NCBI GenBank assembly: GCA_026874595.1
Contig: CM049309.1
Span: forward strand, 99,001 to 163,000
From: Sipunculus nudus
Lineage: Eukaryota; Annelida; Sipuncula; Golfingiida; Sipunculidae
Reading direction: 5' to 3'
Length of the DNA stretch: 64,000 nucleotides
A program made the position numbers and the translations under genes. Shown here one piece after another: positions 12,201 to 23,302 of the stretch (within the stretch, counting starts at the first letter, position 1; every line of letters starts with the position of its first letter). The notes below the pieces were generated by a model. It did not search any database, was not told where the DNA came from, and saw only the letters and a program-made list of their open reading frames with translations.

Positions 12201-12775
12201 ACTTTTTTAGAATTACTTGGAGTGTTTGAAAAAGTACTGTGAGTTCCAAACAATGTATTTTGAGTTCCAATTAAAGGCCACTTGACAAGAGGTTGAACTT
12301 TCTCTGACCATACACTTTGATTAGCAAAATCACTAACCAAACCAGCACCTACACAATAATCATTCCCTAATAACACTGGAGTTTGGAGATGTGGAGTTAC
12401 AATACATTCAATTTGGTGAGAATATCCAACACACTCAAGATCAACTATAACATATCCAATAGCAGAGAACTCTGATCCTTCAAACCACCTCAAAACCTGA
12501 TTCCTCTTCTTAACAATGGTGAGACCTAAATCATGACACAAGTCTTCTCTGATCATTGAAACAGAAGATCCAGAAACAACCAAACCATAACATTCTTGAC
12601 CATTTACTTTAAGTGCTACTAAGGGTCCATTTTGGGTAGTGGGTGGAAATCTATCAGATGAAAATACAGAACAATCCTCACTCTGCAATTTCGGAATAAA
12701 TTCTTTAGTATGAACACTGAATTTTGGAATAAATTCTTTGGCATGAACATTTAATGATTTTGAAGGATGGCATAG
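9241..12775 (-). pseudogene. pol: Gypsy pol: protease, RT, RNase H, PHD-like finger, integrase (broken)
   Basis: Pol follows gag in the same frame after a single TGA. The protease starts near 12680; its active site reads LVVSGSS, so the catalytic Asp of D-S/T-G is Val (codon 12575-12577). RT has GGIDYRLCIDFRRVN and the catalytic YLDD (11569-11580), but 1-bp losses near 11930 and 11677 shift the frame. RNase H keeps its acidic residues (TDAS, EREIL, SDH, D in VPDTLSR). A PHD-like finger follows, then the integrase HHCC (H/H, CSVC), first Asp in VDLVGP, second Asp changed to Gly in LLSGQGSQF, and the Glu in VERANRD after a TAA at 9820-9822. A further frameshift pair lies near 9600-9680. The end has a GPY/F-like FRWDGPYPV. 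Inactive as read. Confidence 0.93.
10576..10719 (-). other. PHD-like zinc finger between RNase H and integrase
   Basis: The spacing is C-x4-C-x12-C-x2-C-x4-H-x2-C-x14-C-x2-C, with CDQCDRWYHDIC at its heart and DFVCSIC at its end. The W two residues before H and the C4HC3 order fit PHD fingers, which bind histone H3 tails. It lies about 25 residues after the last RNase H acidic residue and about 95 before the integrase HHCC, in unbroken frame. A role in chromatin targeting is inference. Confidence 0.8.
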
Positions 12776-13867
12776 TCATTTGTCAGTTGGTTCAGCTTTT
12801 ACAGGGGAATTTCTTTGCTTTTGTTTGTTAGGGCAATTTCTTTGAATATGACCTAATTCACCACAGAGAAAACATGCCGAAGAGAATCTTCCTCTGCCTA
12901 CTGATTTATATTGAAAAGTATTCTTTGGAATAGCCCCAGAATTAACTGAACTTTTGGTATCAGAATCTTTCTGATTAGATTTTTTAGGTTTAAATCCAGG
13001 TCCCTTGTAAGCATACCCAGGTTGAGGTCTTTTGAATGTCTTTTCCTCTCTCAGCAATTTTTTTTTAAGAACATGATCATCTGCAATGCCAGCTAATTCT
13101 CTGACTGTTAACCCTTCCTTTTCCACCAACTTAAGTTTCAAATTGTCATCAGCTACAGAATGTAACATTTGGTCCATAACCAGTTTATCAAATATAGCTG
13201 TGACTTCCTCATCTTCCATTAATCTATCACTAGGTTGTACCCATCTAAAGAAATATTCTTCCAACCTTGAAACATACGAAAGAAAAGTTTCATCAGATTT
13301 CTTTGCCTCATTCCTAAATTTAAGGCGATAAGCACTAGGAGTTAATTGATATCTGTGCAAGATAGTATGGATCACCTTATCATAATCCCTTTGTTCTTTA
13401 TGGGAAAAGGAATGATAGGCTTGTTGAGCATTTCCTGTAAGATATGGTTCTAAATAATGACTCCAATCACTTTTAGGAATTTGATATCTATCAACCAAAT
13501 TCTCAAAAGTTTTGATCCAATAGTGGATATCATCTCTATCTGTCAGTTTAGTCATTTCTTTAATCTTAACATGGGATGGACTACCCGATTGTTTAACCAT
13601 CATCTTCTCAAGAAGATTAATAAATCTATCATTATCCTATTTCCTATGCTTTTCCATCTCACTAATGATAGACTGGAGAGAAATATCTGACATACCCTTA
13701 AGAGATACTCCAGGCTCTTTCATGTCAGGAATCTCTACTAAAGCATCTATATGCTCTTCCTTAGTATTCAAATCAGACAATTCTAAATGATTATGTTCAC
13801 ACAATTGAACAATATAATCTTTAGTATATCTACGCAAAATAGCTTTCTTTTCATCTATTGAAGCCAT
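12776..13867 (-). pseudogene. gag: Gypsy gag, one internal stop
   Basis: About 363 residues from ATG at 13867. The N terminus (EKKAILRRYTKDYIVQLCEH) looks like a SAP-type helical motif. The middle (SHYLEPYLTGNAQQAYHSF onward) resembles the SCAN-like gag/capsid region. The C terminus has a CCHC knuckle, CFLCGELGHIQRNC, in a basic tail. Gag packages the RNA and forms the particle. A TAG at 13637-13639 cuts it after about 76 residues. The final TGA (12776-12778) is followed by CTA, and the same frame continues into pol. Confidence 0.9.
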
Positions 13868-14210
13868 GATGACATTTAAAAGAAATCAACTATTATTAGT
13901 ACAGAATTACCTTCTTTTATTTCTAAGGATAAATGGCTCACTATCTCTTAGCTGCGGTATGCCGCCCAGATGACAGTTACCAGACCCACATGAGCTATAG
14001 CTGCTGGATGCCGCCAAGGCCCCGAATGGGTCTCCCTAGAAATGATGCCACGCCAGCAATCCCACTAATAATGAGCTAAGCCCCTGGTTGATAATAAGAA
14101 AATAATAAAGAGTATTACTGCCTCTTAAAATCCCACTCCCGCTCTTCCTCAGAACTAGAATCATTCATTGCTCTTAAATGGCAAGCACGGGTGAGTTTAT
14201 TAAAGATCTT
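13868..14210 (-). other. Spacer between the SGNH-like ORF and gag
   Basis: About 340 bp of non-coding leader on the minus strand. No start-proximal open frame and no clear splice acceptor stand out. Confidence 0.5.
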
Positions 14211-14882
14211 TCATTTTAACACCTCCCCTGGATGTACCCCATCCCTCAACAATGAGAAATTAACCTTTCTGACTACCTTCTTATAGGACTTCCCTGGCTT
14301 GCCTCTTTTCTTGATGGAAGTGCGTGTTATGTCTTTAATGGAATTGACAAATATAAAAATGGACTGACGGGCTTGAGAGAAATGATTGATAATGAAATGA
14401 TTGATAGTGAGTATATCAGAATCTAGAGCTTTTTGCTGGACATCAAATTGAGCATCAGTAGAATTAAGTAAACGAAGCTTTCCAGTTTGGACATTATATT
14501 GACAGGCAGACTTAATATTGACAGGAAGAATGGTGTTCCAAATGATAAAATGGCCATGTTGTTTGACATAAGAATTAATATCACTAACAAGATTCTGTAC
14601 ACGTGTAAGTCAGTGAGGGTCAGGATTGTATATAATTTCTATGCCATGGGGAGTAGTTTTCTTGGTGGTGAAATCACAAATACCAGCAGAAAAAATAATA
14701 GTAAATTCCGTTTTTGTATTAGAATGTGTATGACCCCGAAGTTCATGAAACAAAGAATTCAAAGTAGCCCCGCCCCGACACACTTCAACAACGGAATCCT
14801 GAGGCGAGAGCCGTGCATTTGCCCGAAAGTAGTAGGCTAAACCCCTCCCCCTAGAATCAGAGAGGAACAGAAAGGTGGACAT
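14211..14882 (-). pseudogene. SGNH/GDSL-hydrolase-like ORF of the Gypsy element, one internal stop
   Basis: From ATG at 14882 the frame gives about 223 residues with one TGA (14610-14612). It begins FLFLSDSRGRGL, matching block I of SGNH hydrolases (G/S-D-S, nucleophile Ser). SAGICDF sits where the G-x-N-D block would be, and LLRDGVHPGE near the end gives the catalytic D-x-x-H. These are seen in sequence; esterase activity is inference. It is in the same sense as gag and lies between the 5' LTR and gag, so it reads as part of the element. Upstream frame extension to 15098 runs into the nested insertion and is not part of it. SGNH domains are known in ORF1 of some CR1-like LINEs. Confidence 0.75.
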
Positions 14883-15046
14883 GGAGGGACAAGAAAACAA
14901 CCAGAAAGCAGAGAGAACGACAAAAAACACTCGAAGACAGGCCAAAAAGGAAACAAACATGAAAAGAGAGGAAAAACACTTAGCTGCGTGCAGCGACCAC
15001 GAAAAACAACAGAAAAAGGAAGTAACCAGAAACAGAGCATGACAGG
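14883..15046 (-). other. Gypsy leader remnant before the nested insertion
   Basis: Purine-rich on the plus strand; no coding evidence. It continues on the far side of the insertion at 18458-18500. Confidence 0.6.
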
Positions 15047-18000
15047 AACAAGTGACCCATGGGTCATGAGGCTCAGCTGACTGGGAAGAGATTCGCAAAA
15101 GGAAATTTAATCATTAGAATGGTAGTATATACCCATTCAACTGAAGCATCAAACAGATTAACCAACAGGCCAAGATTTAGTCTGTATTTATATATCTCAA
15201 AAATAGAGAAAAATGTGTAAACTTTTAAAACTAGAATACGGGTAGCCGACAAGTGACTACATGTATCTGCCAAAATCGGATAGTGAGGCATGGATTGAGT
15301 GGCTAGGGGAAATAGAGTGAGGTATGTTGCATATTAGCATGGATGTCTGCAGCCTAAATGTGTATGTAGGTTGTGCCACCTACCGCAAATCCAGAAAGCT
15401 GTCCAAGTTGTATACACCTGCAAAATTTTAGGCAGAAAAGTCAAACCACTACATGTATATGAGCGATTTTTGCCCATGGCAGACAAACAGACAAACACTG
15501 TGCAAAAATCTTTGCAGGTAACCCCTCCAGTTTTGTGTATGATAAAGACCTATGTGAGATCTAAACACATGCACAATTTTGGCCCAATCGGTCAAATGGT
15601 TCCTGAGATATGAGCTTGGATGTGTGCAGCGTTAACTAGAATGCAGGTGGCGCCAGCTGTCATAAAATCAAGAAAGCTGTCCACGATGTATAAACCTGCA
15701 AAATTTTAGGCAGTTATGTCGAACCACTACAGAGAAATGAGTGATTTTAGGCCACGGCAGACTAACAGACAGACGCTGTGCAAACATTGTTACAGGTGGC
15801 GCCACCATTTTTTGTGTATGTTACAGAGCTATCAAAGGGCTACATTTGTATAAATTTTATTTCCTGATCGGTCAAACGGTTCCCAAGATATAAGCTTGGA
15901 TGTCATCAGCGTGAACGTGAACGTAGGTGGCGCCACCTGTAATAAAATCAAGAATGCTATCCTGGATGTATACGCATGATGAATTTCAGGTGAATTAGTC
16001 AATTCACTGCAGAGATATGAGTGATTTTAACCCAAGGCAGAAGAACAGATGGACACTGTGCAAACATGGTTACAGGTGGCGCCACCATTTTTTGTGTATG
16101 TTATAAAGCAATCCAAGGGCTACATTTGTATCAATTTTATTTCCTGATCGGTCAAACGGTTCCCGAGATATGAGGGTTTATGAGTGGAAACAGACCCACA
16201 AATGACCCACTGGATAGAGAGGAAAGGTCAGAGGTCAGCGCAAATTGGTTTGGCACCAGTTCACATGTGACCCGATAATAGGTGTAAGTTTGGGAAAAAT
16301 CGGTCCATGAGTCTCCGAGAAGCTCTCTGGAAACTAACGCCGCCGCGGTGGAGGAACTCGGTCAAAAACATAGTACCTGCAAAACTTTGTTTTGGCGGAT
16401 ACAAAAATACAGGTGGCTCCACCAGTCTGCAGAAACTAATAAAAACACTTAATGGTCAATATCCATGCAAAAAATCATGGTGATCTCTGCATTAGTTGTT
16501 CAGATACTTCAGTTTTTGTATCAAATTGTCCATTATTCTGAGGGATACTTCGGAGTCCTATAGCTTGAAGGATATGGGTAACAGAGACCTAATTTCAAGT
16601 TTCCACAGGCACCTTTCATGGGCCTCCTTGCATGACAAGAATGAAGATTCTAGGTCCAGTTGTTGCGATTTGTACCCTGTTGACAGATAACCACATCTTT
16701 AAAGGTCTCAAAAAAAAGAAAAAAATTCGTAAAAATTTGAAAAAAAATAGAGGTGGCACACCCAGTCTGCAGAAACTGATGGAACAGCTCATGATCAATA
16801 TGTATGCCGAAAATCATGACCATCAGTGTTGTAGTTATTGAAATACTGCAGTTTTTGTATCAAATTTTCCATTATTCTGGGGGGGGGGGTATTTTGGACC
16901 CATACAGCTTAAAGAATATGGGTAACAGAGACCTTATTTCAAGTTTCCATGGAGACTTTTCATGGGTCTCCCTGTGTGTCAAGAATGAAGATTCTTGGTC
17001 CAGTTTTTATGATTTGTGCCCTGTTAACAGATGTTCATATCTTTAAAGGTCTCAAAAATACAGAAAAATTTCGTAAAAAAAACGAACAAATACAGGTGGT
17101 GCAACCGGTCTGCAGAAACTTATGAAACACTCCATGATCAATATCCATGCAAACAATTATGGTTATCTCTGCATTAGTTGTTCAGATACTTTAGCTTTTG
17201 TATCAAATTTTCCATAATTCTGAGCTGTACTTTGGAGTGCCATAGCTCAAAGGATATGGGTAACAGAGACCAAATTTCAGGTTTCCATGGAGACTTATCA
17301 TGGGTCTCCCTGTGTGTCAAGAACGAAGATTCTAGATCCAGTCGTTACGATTTGTACCCTGTTGACAGATAACCACATCCTTAAAGGTCTCAAAAATGGA
17401 GAAAACAATTTGTGAACATTGAAAAATACAGGTGGCGCCACCAGTCTGCACAAACTGATGAAACATCTCATGATCAATATGTATGTCGAAAATCATGACC
17501 ATCAGTGATGTAGTTAATGAGATATTGAAGTTTTTGTATGAAATTTTTGACTATTCTGGGGGGTAATTTTGGGCCCCATAGCTCAAAGGATATGGGTAAC
17601 AGAGACCTAATTTCTGGTTTCCATGGAGACTTTTCATAGGTCTCTCAGTGTGTCTAAAATGAAGATTCTAGGTTCAGTCGTTACGATTTGTGCCACGCTA
17701 ACAGATGACAGCATCCTCAAAGGTCTCAAAAATAGAGGAAAAAATCGTAAAAAATCAAACAGTACAGGTGGCGCCACCAGTCTGCAGGAACTAATCGAAC
17801 ATCTCATGATCAATATGTATGCCAAAAATGAAGACCATCAGTGATGTAGTTATTGAAATATTGAAGTTTTTGTATGAAATTTTTTACTATTCTGGGGGGT
17901 ACTTTGGGGCTCCATAACTCGAAGGATATGGGTAACAGAGATCTAATTTCTGGTTTCCAAGGAGATTTTTCATGGACCTCTCAGTGTGTCAAGAATTAAG

Positions 18001-18457
18001 ATTCTAAGTCCAGTCTTTATGATTTGTGCCTTGTTAACAGATGTTCACATTTTTAAAGGTCTCAAAAATAGAGAAAAAAATTCGTAAAAAATCGAAAAAT
18101 ACAGGTGGCGCCACCAGTCTGCAGGAAGTGATGTAACATCTCATGATCAATATGTATGCACAAAATCATGACCATCAGTCAAGTAGTTAATGAGATATTG
18201 AAGTTTTTGTATGAAATTTTGGACTTTTCTGGGGGGTACTTTGGGGCCCTATAGCTCGAAGGATATGGGTAACAGAGACCGTATTTCTGGTTTCCAAGGA
18301 GATTTTTCATGGACCTCTCAGAATCCCAAGTTACAAGGTTCTAGGTCCAGCGGTTACGATTTGTGCCTGGTTAACGGACGGACAGACGGACAGACGGACG
18401 ACGGACAAAGAGTGATCGTTATAGCTCAGATGACTTTCAGTTAGCTGAGCTAAAAAA
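15047..18457 (+). mobile_element. HINE/Helitron-like element, copy B, nested in the Gypsy leader
   Basis: It has the same left end (AACAAGTGACCCATGGGTCA then GCTCAGCTGA) and the same right end (GGAC microsatellite near 18375-18405, hairpin 18424-18450, TAAAA) as copy A. The order of internal ~274-bp monomers followed by ~338-bp monomers is also the same. It interrupts the Gypsy leader and so inserted later than the retrotransposon. No coding capacity. Confidence 0.85.
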
Positions 18458-18500
18458 CTGGAATCCAAAAGCACATGGCAGCTCCAAGTGAGTCAGCAGC

Positions 18501-18518
18501 CGGGGACGTTGGGCGCCA
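18501..18518 (-). other. Primer binding site of the Gypsy element
   Basis: The minus strand reads TGGCGCCCAACGTCCCCG, 4 nt inside the 5' LTR. TGG pairs with the CCA end of a tRNA primer; which tRNA is not decided. Confidence 0.8.
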
Positions 18519-18522
18519 TTTA

Positions 18523-18844
18523 TGTAGTGGTGTTCTTATTCCAACTGATAATGAACTCCAGCATTGGTTTATTGATGTTTTATTCGCCCCGGCTTGAGAA
18601 CCAACTGACTAACATGTCCACGAAATCTTGGGACATTAATACGCGCATGCGCACTATAGCTATAACAATAAACAAAAGAACATATAACATTTAAGCCGCT
18701 GTTAACCCTGCTCGACCAGTTTCGATGAATACAGTCCTACCACTACCCTGCCAGGAGATGTCGCCATCAGCACAACACGAAATAATTTACCGGTTCACAT
18801 GTTAATACTGCTAGAGTCACAAGATGTCGCCACAAATCATTACA
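18523..18844 (-). repeat. 5' LTR of the Gypsy element
   Basis: 322 bp, TG...CA, about 96% identical to 7729-8050. On the minus strand it is the upstream LTR and would hold the promoter. An AATAAA lies in its sense-strand second half. Confidence 0.92.
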
Positions 18845-18874
18845 CCATAAACACAAAGGTGGGGAACCGATCCG

Positions 18875-18965
18875 GAATGGCGCAGTGGTTACAACAGGTG
18901 GTCTGTTATGTGAAACATAGGCAAACGCGTGTCTTCAAACCCGTGTGGTGTGAAATTTTTTTTTT
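18875..18965 (+). repeat. tRNA-derived SINE head
   Basis: TGGCGCAGTGG is a good Pol III A box, and TCTTCAAACCC about 55 bp later is a degenerate B box. A T-run follows. The ends do not pair as an acceptor stem, so it is a SINE rather than a tRNA gene. Confidence 0.55.
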
Positions 18966-19483
18966 TACAAACATGTAGTTTTAGCTCAAACATACATTTT
19001 TACACTTTTATAACGAACACAGCAATTTTACCGAACATTATAATTAAAAAAATATGTATAATTTTACATTTCACATATAATTTTCAAACATAGTTATAGA
19101 CTGTTTATTTATACCAACCGTTAAGGCACAAATTATAACCAATGTGAAATATAGTCAAATTATTTTTTTGTATTGTGTTCTTTTAGTAAATGATGTTTTA
19201 CTGCATGCATGATTACTATAGTTTACACCTCTTTATGTATAAATCAGATGAAAAAAAAAAATTACTCATAGTATTATTTTTCCAATATACATAAAGTTCT
19301 GAGGAAGCTGGTTATTTTGATACCCATTTTAACATACTTCTTCAGTATTTATTATTCAATTATAATTAATTTTCTTAAAATCATAATGGAGCTGGGACTT
19401 AAAAGTTTCTGCAGCATTTGTGTTCCCTTGGAAAATGTCTAAGTCCTATCTTATAGAACAGTAAGCTCACAGTAAATAAACTT

Positions 19484-19810
19484 ATAACTGACATATAACT
19501 GACATATAACTGACATATAACTGACATATACAGAACTCCTTCACGTTCACCACCCTTATATCTCCCATACAAGTCACATATAAATGAAATGTACAGAATG
19601 GCCTCATGTGCAACTCCCTTTATAAGTTATAACTGACATATAACAAACATATAACTCCCTTATAACTCACATATAACAATGCCTGACTAAACATATAGCT
19701 GCAATATACATATAACTCACATACATAGCATTTATATGGGAAATATATGTCCCTTATAAGGGACATATAAGGCCCTTATAAGGGACACATAAGGCACATA
19801 TATGCGAGTA
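19484..19810. repeat. 11-bp tandem repeat and degenerate extension
   Basis: ATAACTGACAT is repeated four times in a row at 19484-19527. Loosely related ACATATAACTC and CTTATAAGGGACATATAAGG tracts continue to about 19810. The DNA from 18966 to 19483 is AT-rich and empty. Confidence 0.8.
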
Positions 19811-20021
19811 CTTTCCATTTTCGTAGGGGCGTGTAGCCCACGCTGCAGTAACCGCTATACTTAGCTATGATTGGCTGATAACAGCCAGCCATAAGAGATC
19901 ATTTTTCTGATTGGCAGACGGGTAGCCATTTTTTATCTGAAATATTCCCAGAATTATCCTCAAGTAGATACGAATGGTGGCTAGCTTAGCGCCACCGTTT
20001 GTCACTGTAAAAGACTATTAG

Positions 20022-20705
20022 CTCATTTGCTGGTTTCCCAGGCCAGTTGCCTTAGCCTTACACATCGCACACTCAGCCCTGTCGGCAGATACTACTTTAA
20101 AAGGGCAGCCTTTTACAGTTGGTGACCATCCATTAATACGCAGTTTCACTAAAGCGGTGTTTCAAACCAGGCCTAGTTTCCCTAAATACACTTCTTCATG
20201 GAATGTAAAAACACTTCTGGAATATCTGAAAAAGTTGTCTCCAGCAAATAAACTTTCCCTAAAGCAACTCACTTTGAAATTAGTAACCTTGTGTTTATTA
20301 GTCACTGGTGCAAGATGTCAATCAATTCAGTTAATGGACACAACACACATGACCACAGGAAAATCTTCACATAGATTTCACATAATGCAGCTGGTTAAAC
20401 AGTCCAGACCTGGCCGGGCTCAGCCAGAGCTTGCGCTGCCAGCTTTCCCAGTGGACAGGAGACTCTGTGCTTTTACGTATATGAAGGAAAATTTGAGAAG
20501 GACCAGAGAAATCAGATTAGGTAGTAAATTGTTCATCAATTGGTGTAAACCTCATAAGGGTGTCACAAGTAGTAGCATTGCATGTTGGACTAAAAATGTC
20601 TTAGAAGCAGCTAGTATTGACAGTTCTGTTTTCACAGCGCACAGCACAAATGCACCTGCAACTAGTGCAGCTCACAAATTTAATTTTCCAATAAAGCAAT
20701 TATAG
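20022..20705 (+). pseudogene. DIRS-type tyrosine recombinase fragment
   Basis: The open frame runs from a stop at 20019 to TAA at 20703-20705. It matches the recombinase of DIRS-like retrotransposons: an N-terminal arm-like part (HSALSA, FQTRPSFPKY), SLKQLTLKLVTLCLL, GARCQSIQL with the first catalytic Arg, VKQSRPG, RLCAFTYMKENLRRTREIR, LFINWCKPHKGVTSSSIACW and HSTNAPATSAA. The last block should be H-x-x-R; here the Arg is Asn, so it is unlikely to be active. The catalytic Tyr region would lie at the end and is not evident. No RT or RNase H of a DIRS element is seen around it, so this is a fragment. Confidence 0.85.
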
Positions 20706-21797
20706 CTTTTCTTTTGGACTTCAGTTTTCTTTCTGGATTGTTACTAGAGCTTTACACTGGACTGTCATTTCTCGAGAGTATACATTTAAAGAACTTATCA
20801 TTGTGACGGTGGTGGTATCCAGGTACTGTGCACATTGTTTATTTTACTGTTTAATTGTAACCCTAACCACTGACTTCTTTGTTCATTCCCGGCGGCGGCC
20901 CCTAAACATTTCACACTGCCTAGTGTTACATAATCTGATTTTTTTATCTCCATTACAAAATTTGTGTTCATCACAAATATGTGATCTGTTTATATTAGGT
21001 TCTGTAAAATGAATAAAGATGTGCTTTGCACAATAAGTCTGTCAGAAAAGTCAGAAACAAACATTGCTCATTCCCCCTGCATGAAGATAAGGGCATTTTC
21101 CACAGATAATGACACATGCTGGATATTATCATATTGACCCTCTGGCATTACTACCAGATTACTGGTGCCAGAGTTTCATGACATTTAAGTGTGAGGAACG
21201 CATTATAAGGCCTTATGAAGATGCAAATATTTTCTTCAGTCCTGGCAACGCTCCATGGCCACATAAACCAGACCAATTGTTACATTTTTTGTGTACTTTC
21301 TAATAATACCAAACATGAATGAGAAAAATTCCATTTCAACCTAGCACATTGGTAAACCCCTTGGAGTGTTTTTTATCAATTTATAACCATATAAACACAA
21401 GCATGGCTCGCACAGGTTACAGGACGCAGGCAGCTTGCAGGCAATACAGGAAATGACCCGTGTCCATGGAGACGGTGTTTCAGTTTGGGTTGTGAGCTCA
21501 CATGTATACTATTGTGTAAATTCATTATTTTAGCATAATATTGAGATTATGGGCCACAATATGAATGCAACCCGATGCAAGACCACTGCGATACATTCCT
21601 AGATATAACTTGTATCACGACTCGAGTAGGCTTACCAGCCAAATTATCAGTTTGCCTACTTTGCCTACTGTGACGGCTAGCCGGTTATTTACACACACAA
21701 GAACTGCACAGTGTTTCATAAGAGAAATAAAGATTGCTGCTAAAAATAAGAGTGAAGAAAGAGTAATTAGCTTCATTTTCAGTAAATCCTCAAAAAA
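20706..21797 (+). other. Unassigned DNA right of the recombinase fragment
   Basis: No protein domain recognised. It may contain the 3' part of the DIRS-like element, but no terminal repeats were identified. Confidence 0.4.
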
Positions 21798-23302
21798 AAC
21801 AAGAGACCCAGGGGTCTAATGTTCACTCTGTGAATTACTGTGCAATTTGGCAAGTGTTTAAAAAAAATACCATTCATTCCTTTCAAAGTAGACATTGTCC
21901 TATTGCACAAGGTAGGTGGTGCCACCTATCTGGTTTATGAGAAAACTTTCCAAGATGACTGCACATACCAAATTTCAGACCAATACTCCTGAGATATGAG
22001 CAATTTTCACCCAAAGCAAATGTATGAATGGACACCACAGGAAAATTATTGCAGATGGCGCCACCAGTCTTGTTTACGAGATGGAGGTGATGAAGATCTA
22101 TGGACATGCACAATTTCAACCCAATACACTGAACAAACACTAAGACGATCAGATGGCAAATGCAAAGTTGGACACTCCGCAAGAAGTATTGTAGATTGCG
22201 CCACCTGTCTGGTTAACAAGAAAACTTTCCTAGATGGATACACATGACAAATTTCAGATCAATACGTTGAACCACTCCTGAGATTGAGGGTTGTTATATA
22301 AAAAAAATCCAGGTTTGTACTGCACAGAAAGGTTCTCCATCATTGTTACCTACAGCTACATAGGTGAGGGAACAAGTATGCCAGGTTTTGGAAAGATCAG
22401 TCAAAGGGTCCTAGAGGAGACTCTGTTTTTGTGGATTATAACAAATAAATACTTATTGACATATTTTGGATAAAAGCAGAAAACACCATTACAGCCTGCT
22501 GAAAGTAGCTAAACAGGTGGCACCACCTGGAGGTCAAAATCATTAAGCAGTCACATGATCAATATTCCTGTGTAATTTGAAACTGATGGCTGCAGCAGTT
22601 CCTAAGATATTTGGTAACAGACAATACATCATGTACAGAAACACATCAACATCTGTAGATATGCCATCTTTAAAATCCCTTGACTGAATTTATACTCAAA
22701 TTATTCCTCTTCCTCTTATTACTTTATGACTTATCTTGAAAGAAGTGGAAAGTAATATTTTGTCCCACAGAAAGTAGGTCAACATAGCTGGCGCCACCTG
22801 GAGGTCAAAATCATCTGGCAGTCACATGATCAATATTCCTGTGAAATATGAAACTGAAGGCTGCAACAGTTCCTAAGATATTTGGTTACAGACAATACAT
22901 CATGTATACATAGAAACACATCTAGCTGTCATATTTTACGATCGACAGAATTTGAAGTTCCGTAGAGACGCCATCTTGAATATGACTTGACTGAATTTAT
23001 ACTCAAATTATTCCCCTTCCTCTAAGGAACTGTTGACGATGATATGAAGGCCAAAATATTAATACTTTATGACTTATCTTGAAAGAAGTTGAAAAATCCA
23101 TTAATCCCGCAGAAAGTAGGTCAACATAGGTGGCGCCACCAAAAGCTTATTTTTGCATGTCCATCCCATGATCAGTAATTCTGCAAAGTTTCATGAAGGT
23201 AGCTGATGTGGCTTTTGAGATAATTGGTAACAGACAGTGGACGGTGGACAGTGGACGGCGGACGCTGCGCCATGGCATAAGTTCACAGAGTGAACTTAAA
23301 AG
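21798..23302 (+). mobile_element. HINE-like element of a second family, copy C
   Basis: The left end AACAAGAGACCCAGGGGTCT is followed by TTCACTCTGTGAA. The right end has a GGAC-type tract (23230-23270), then TTCACAGAGTGAAC and TTAAAA. The two 13-bp motifs form a subterminal inverted repeat. Internal monomers again carry GGCGCCACC. It shares the layout but not the terminal hairpin sequence of copies A and B. No coding capacity. Confidence 0.75.

Larger units (their letters stand above)
7729..18844 (-). mobile_element. Ty3/Gypsy LTR retrotransposon, full length but inactivated, with a nested insertion
   Basis: Two 322-bp LTRs (7729-8050 and 18523-18844) start TG and end CA, are about 96% identical by eye, and are flanked by CCAT on both outer sides (7725-7728 and 18845-18848), a plausible 4-bp target duplication. 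On the minus strand a TGG-starting PBS lies 4 nt after the 5' LTR and a G-rich PPT abuts the 3' LTR. Coding order is SGNH-like ORF, gag, protease, RT, RNase H, PHD-like finger, integrase with a GPY/F-like end; RT and RNase H before integrase marks Ty3/Gypsy. A 3.4-kb HINE-like element (15047-18457) sits in the leader. Frameshifts, stops and lost active-site residues show it is dead as sequenced. Confidence 0.93.

Noticed and set aside
14883-15098. N-terminal hydrophobic extension of the SGNH-like frame
   Set aside because: The extension runs across the border of the nested insertion, so it cannot be original; the ATG at 14882 is the better start.
18880-18965. Intact tRNA gene
   Set aside because: A box is good, but the B box is degenerate and acceptor ends do not pair; it is a SINE head.
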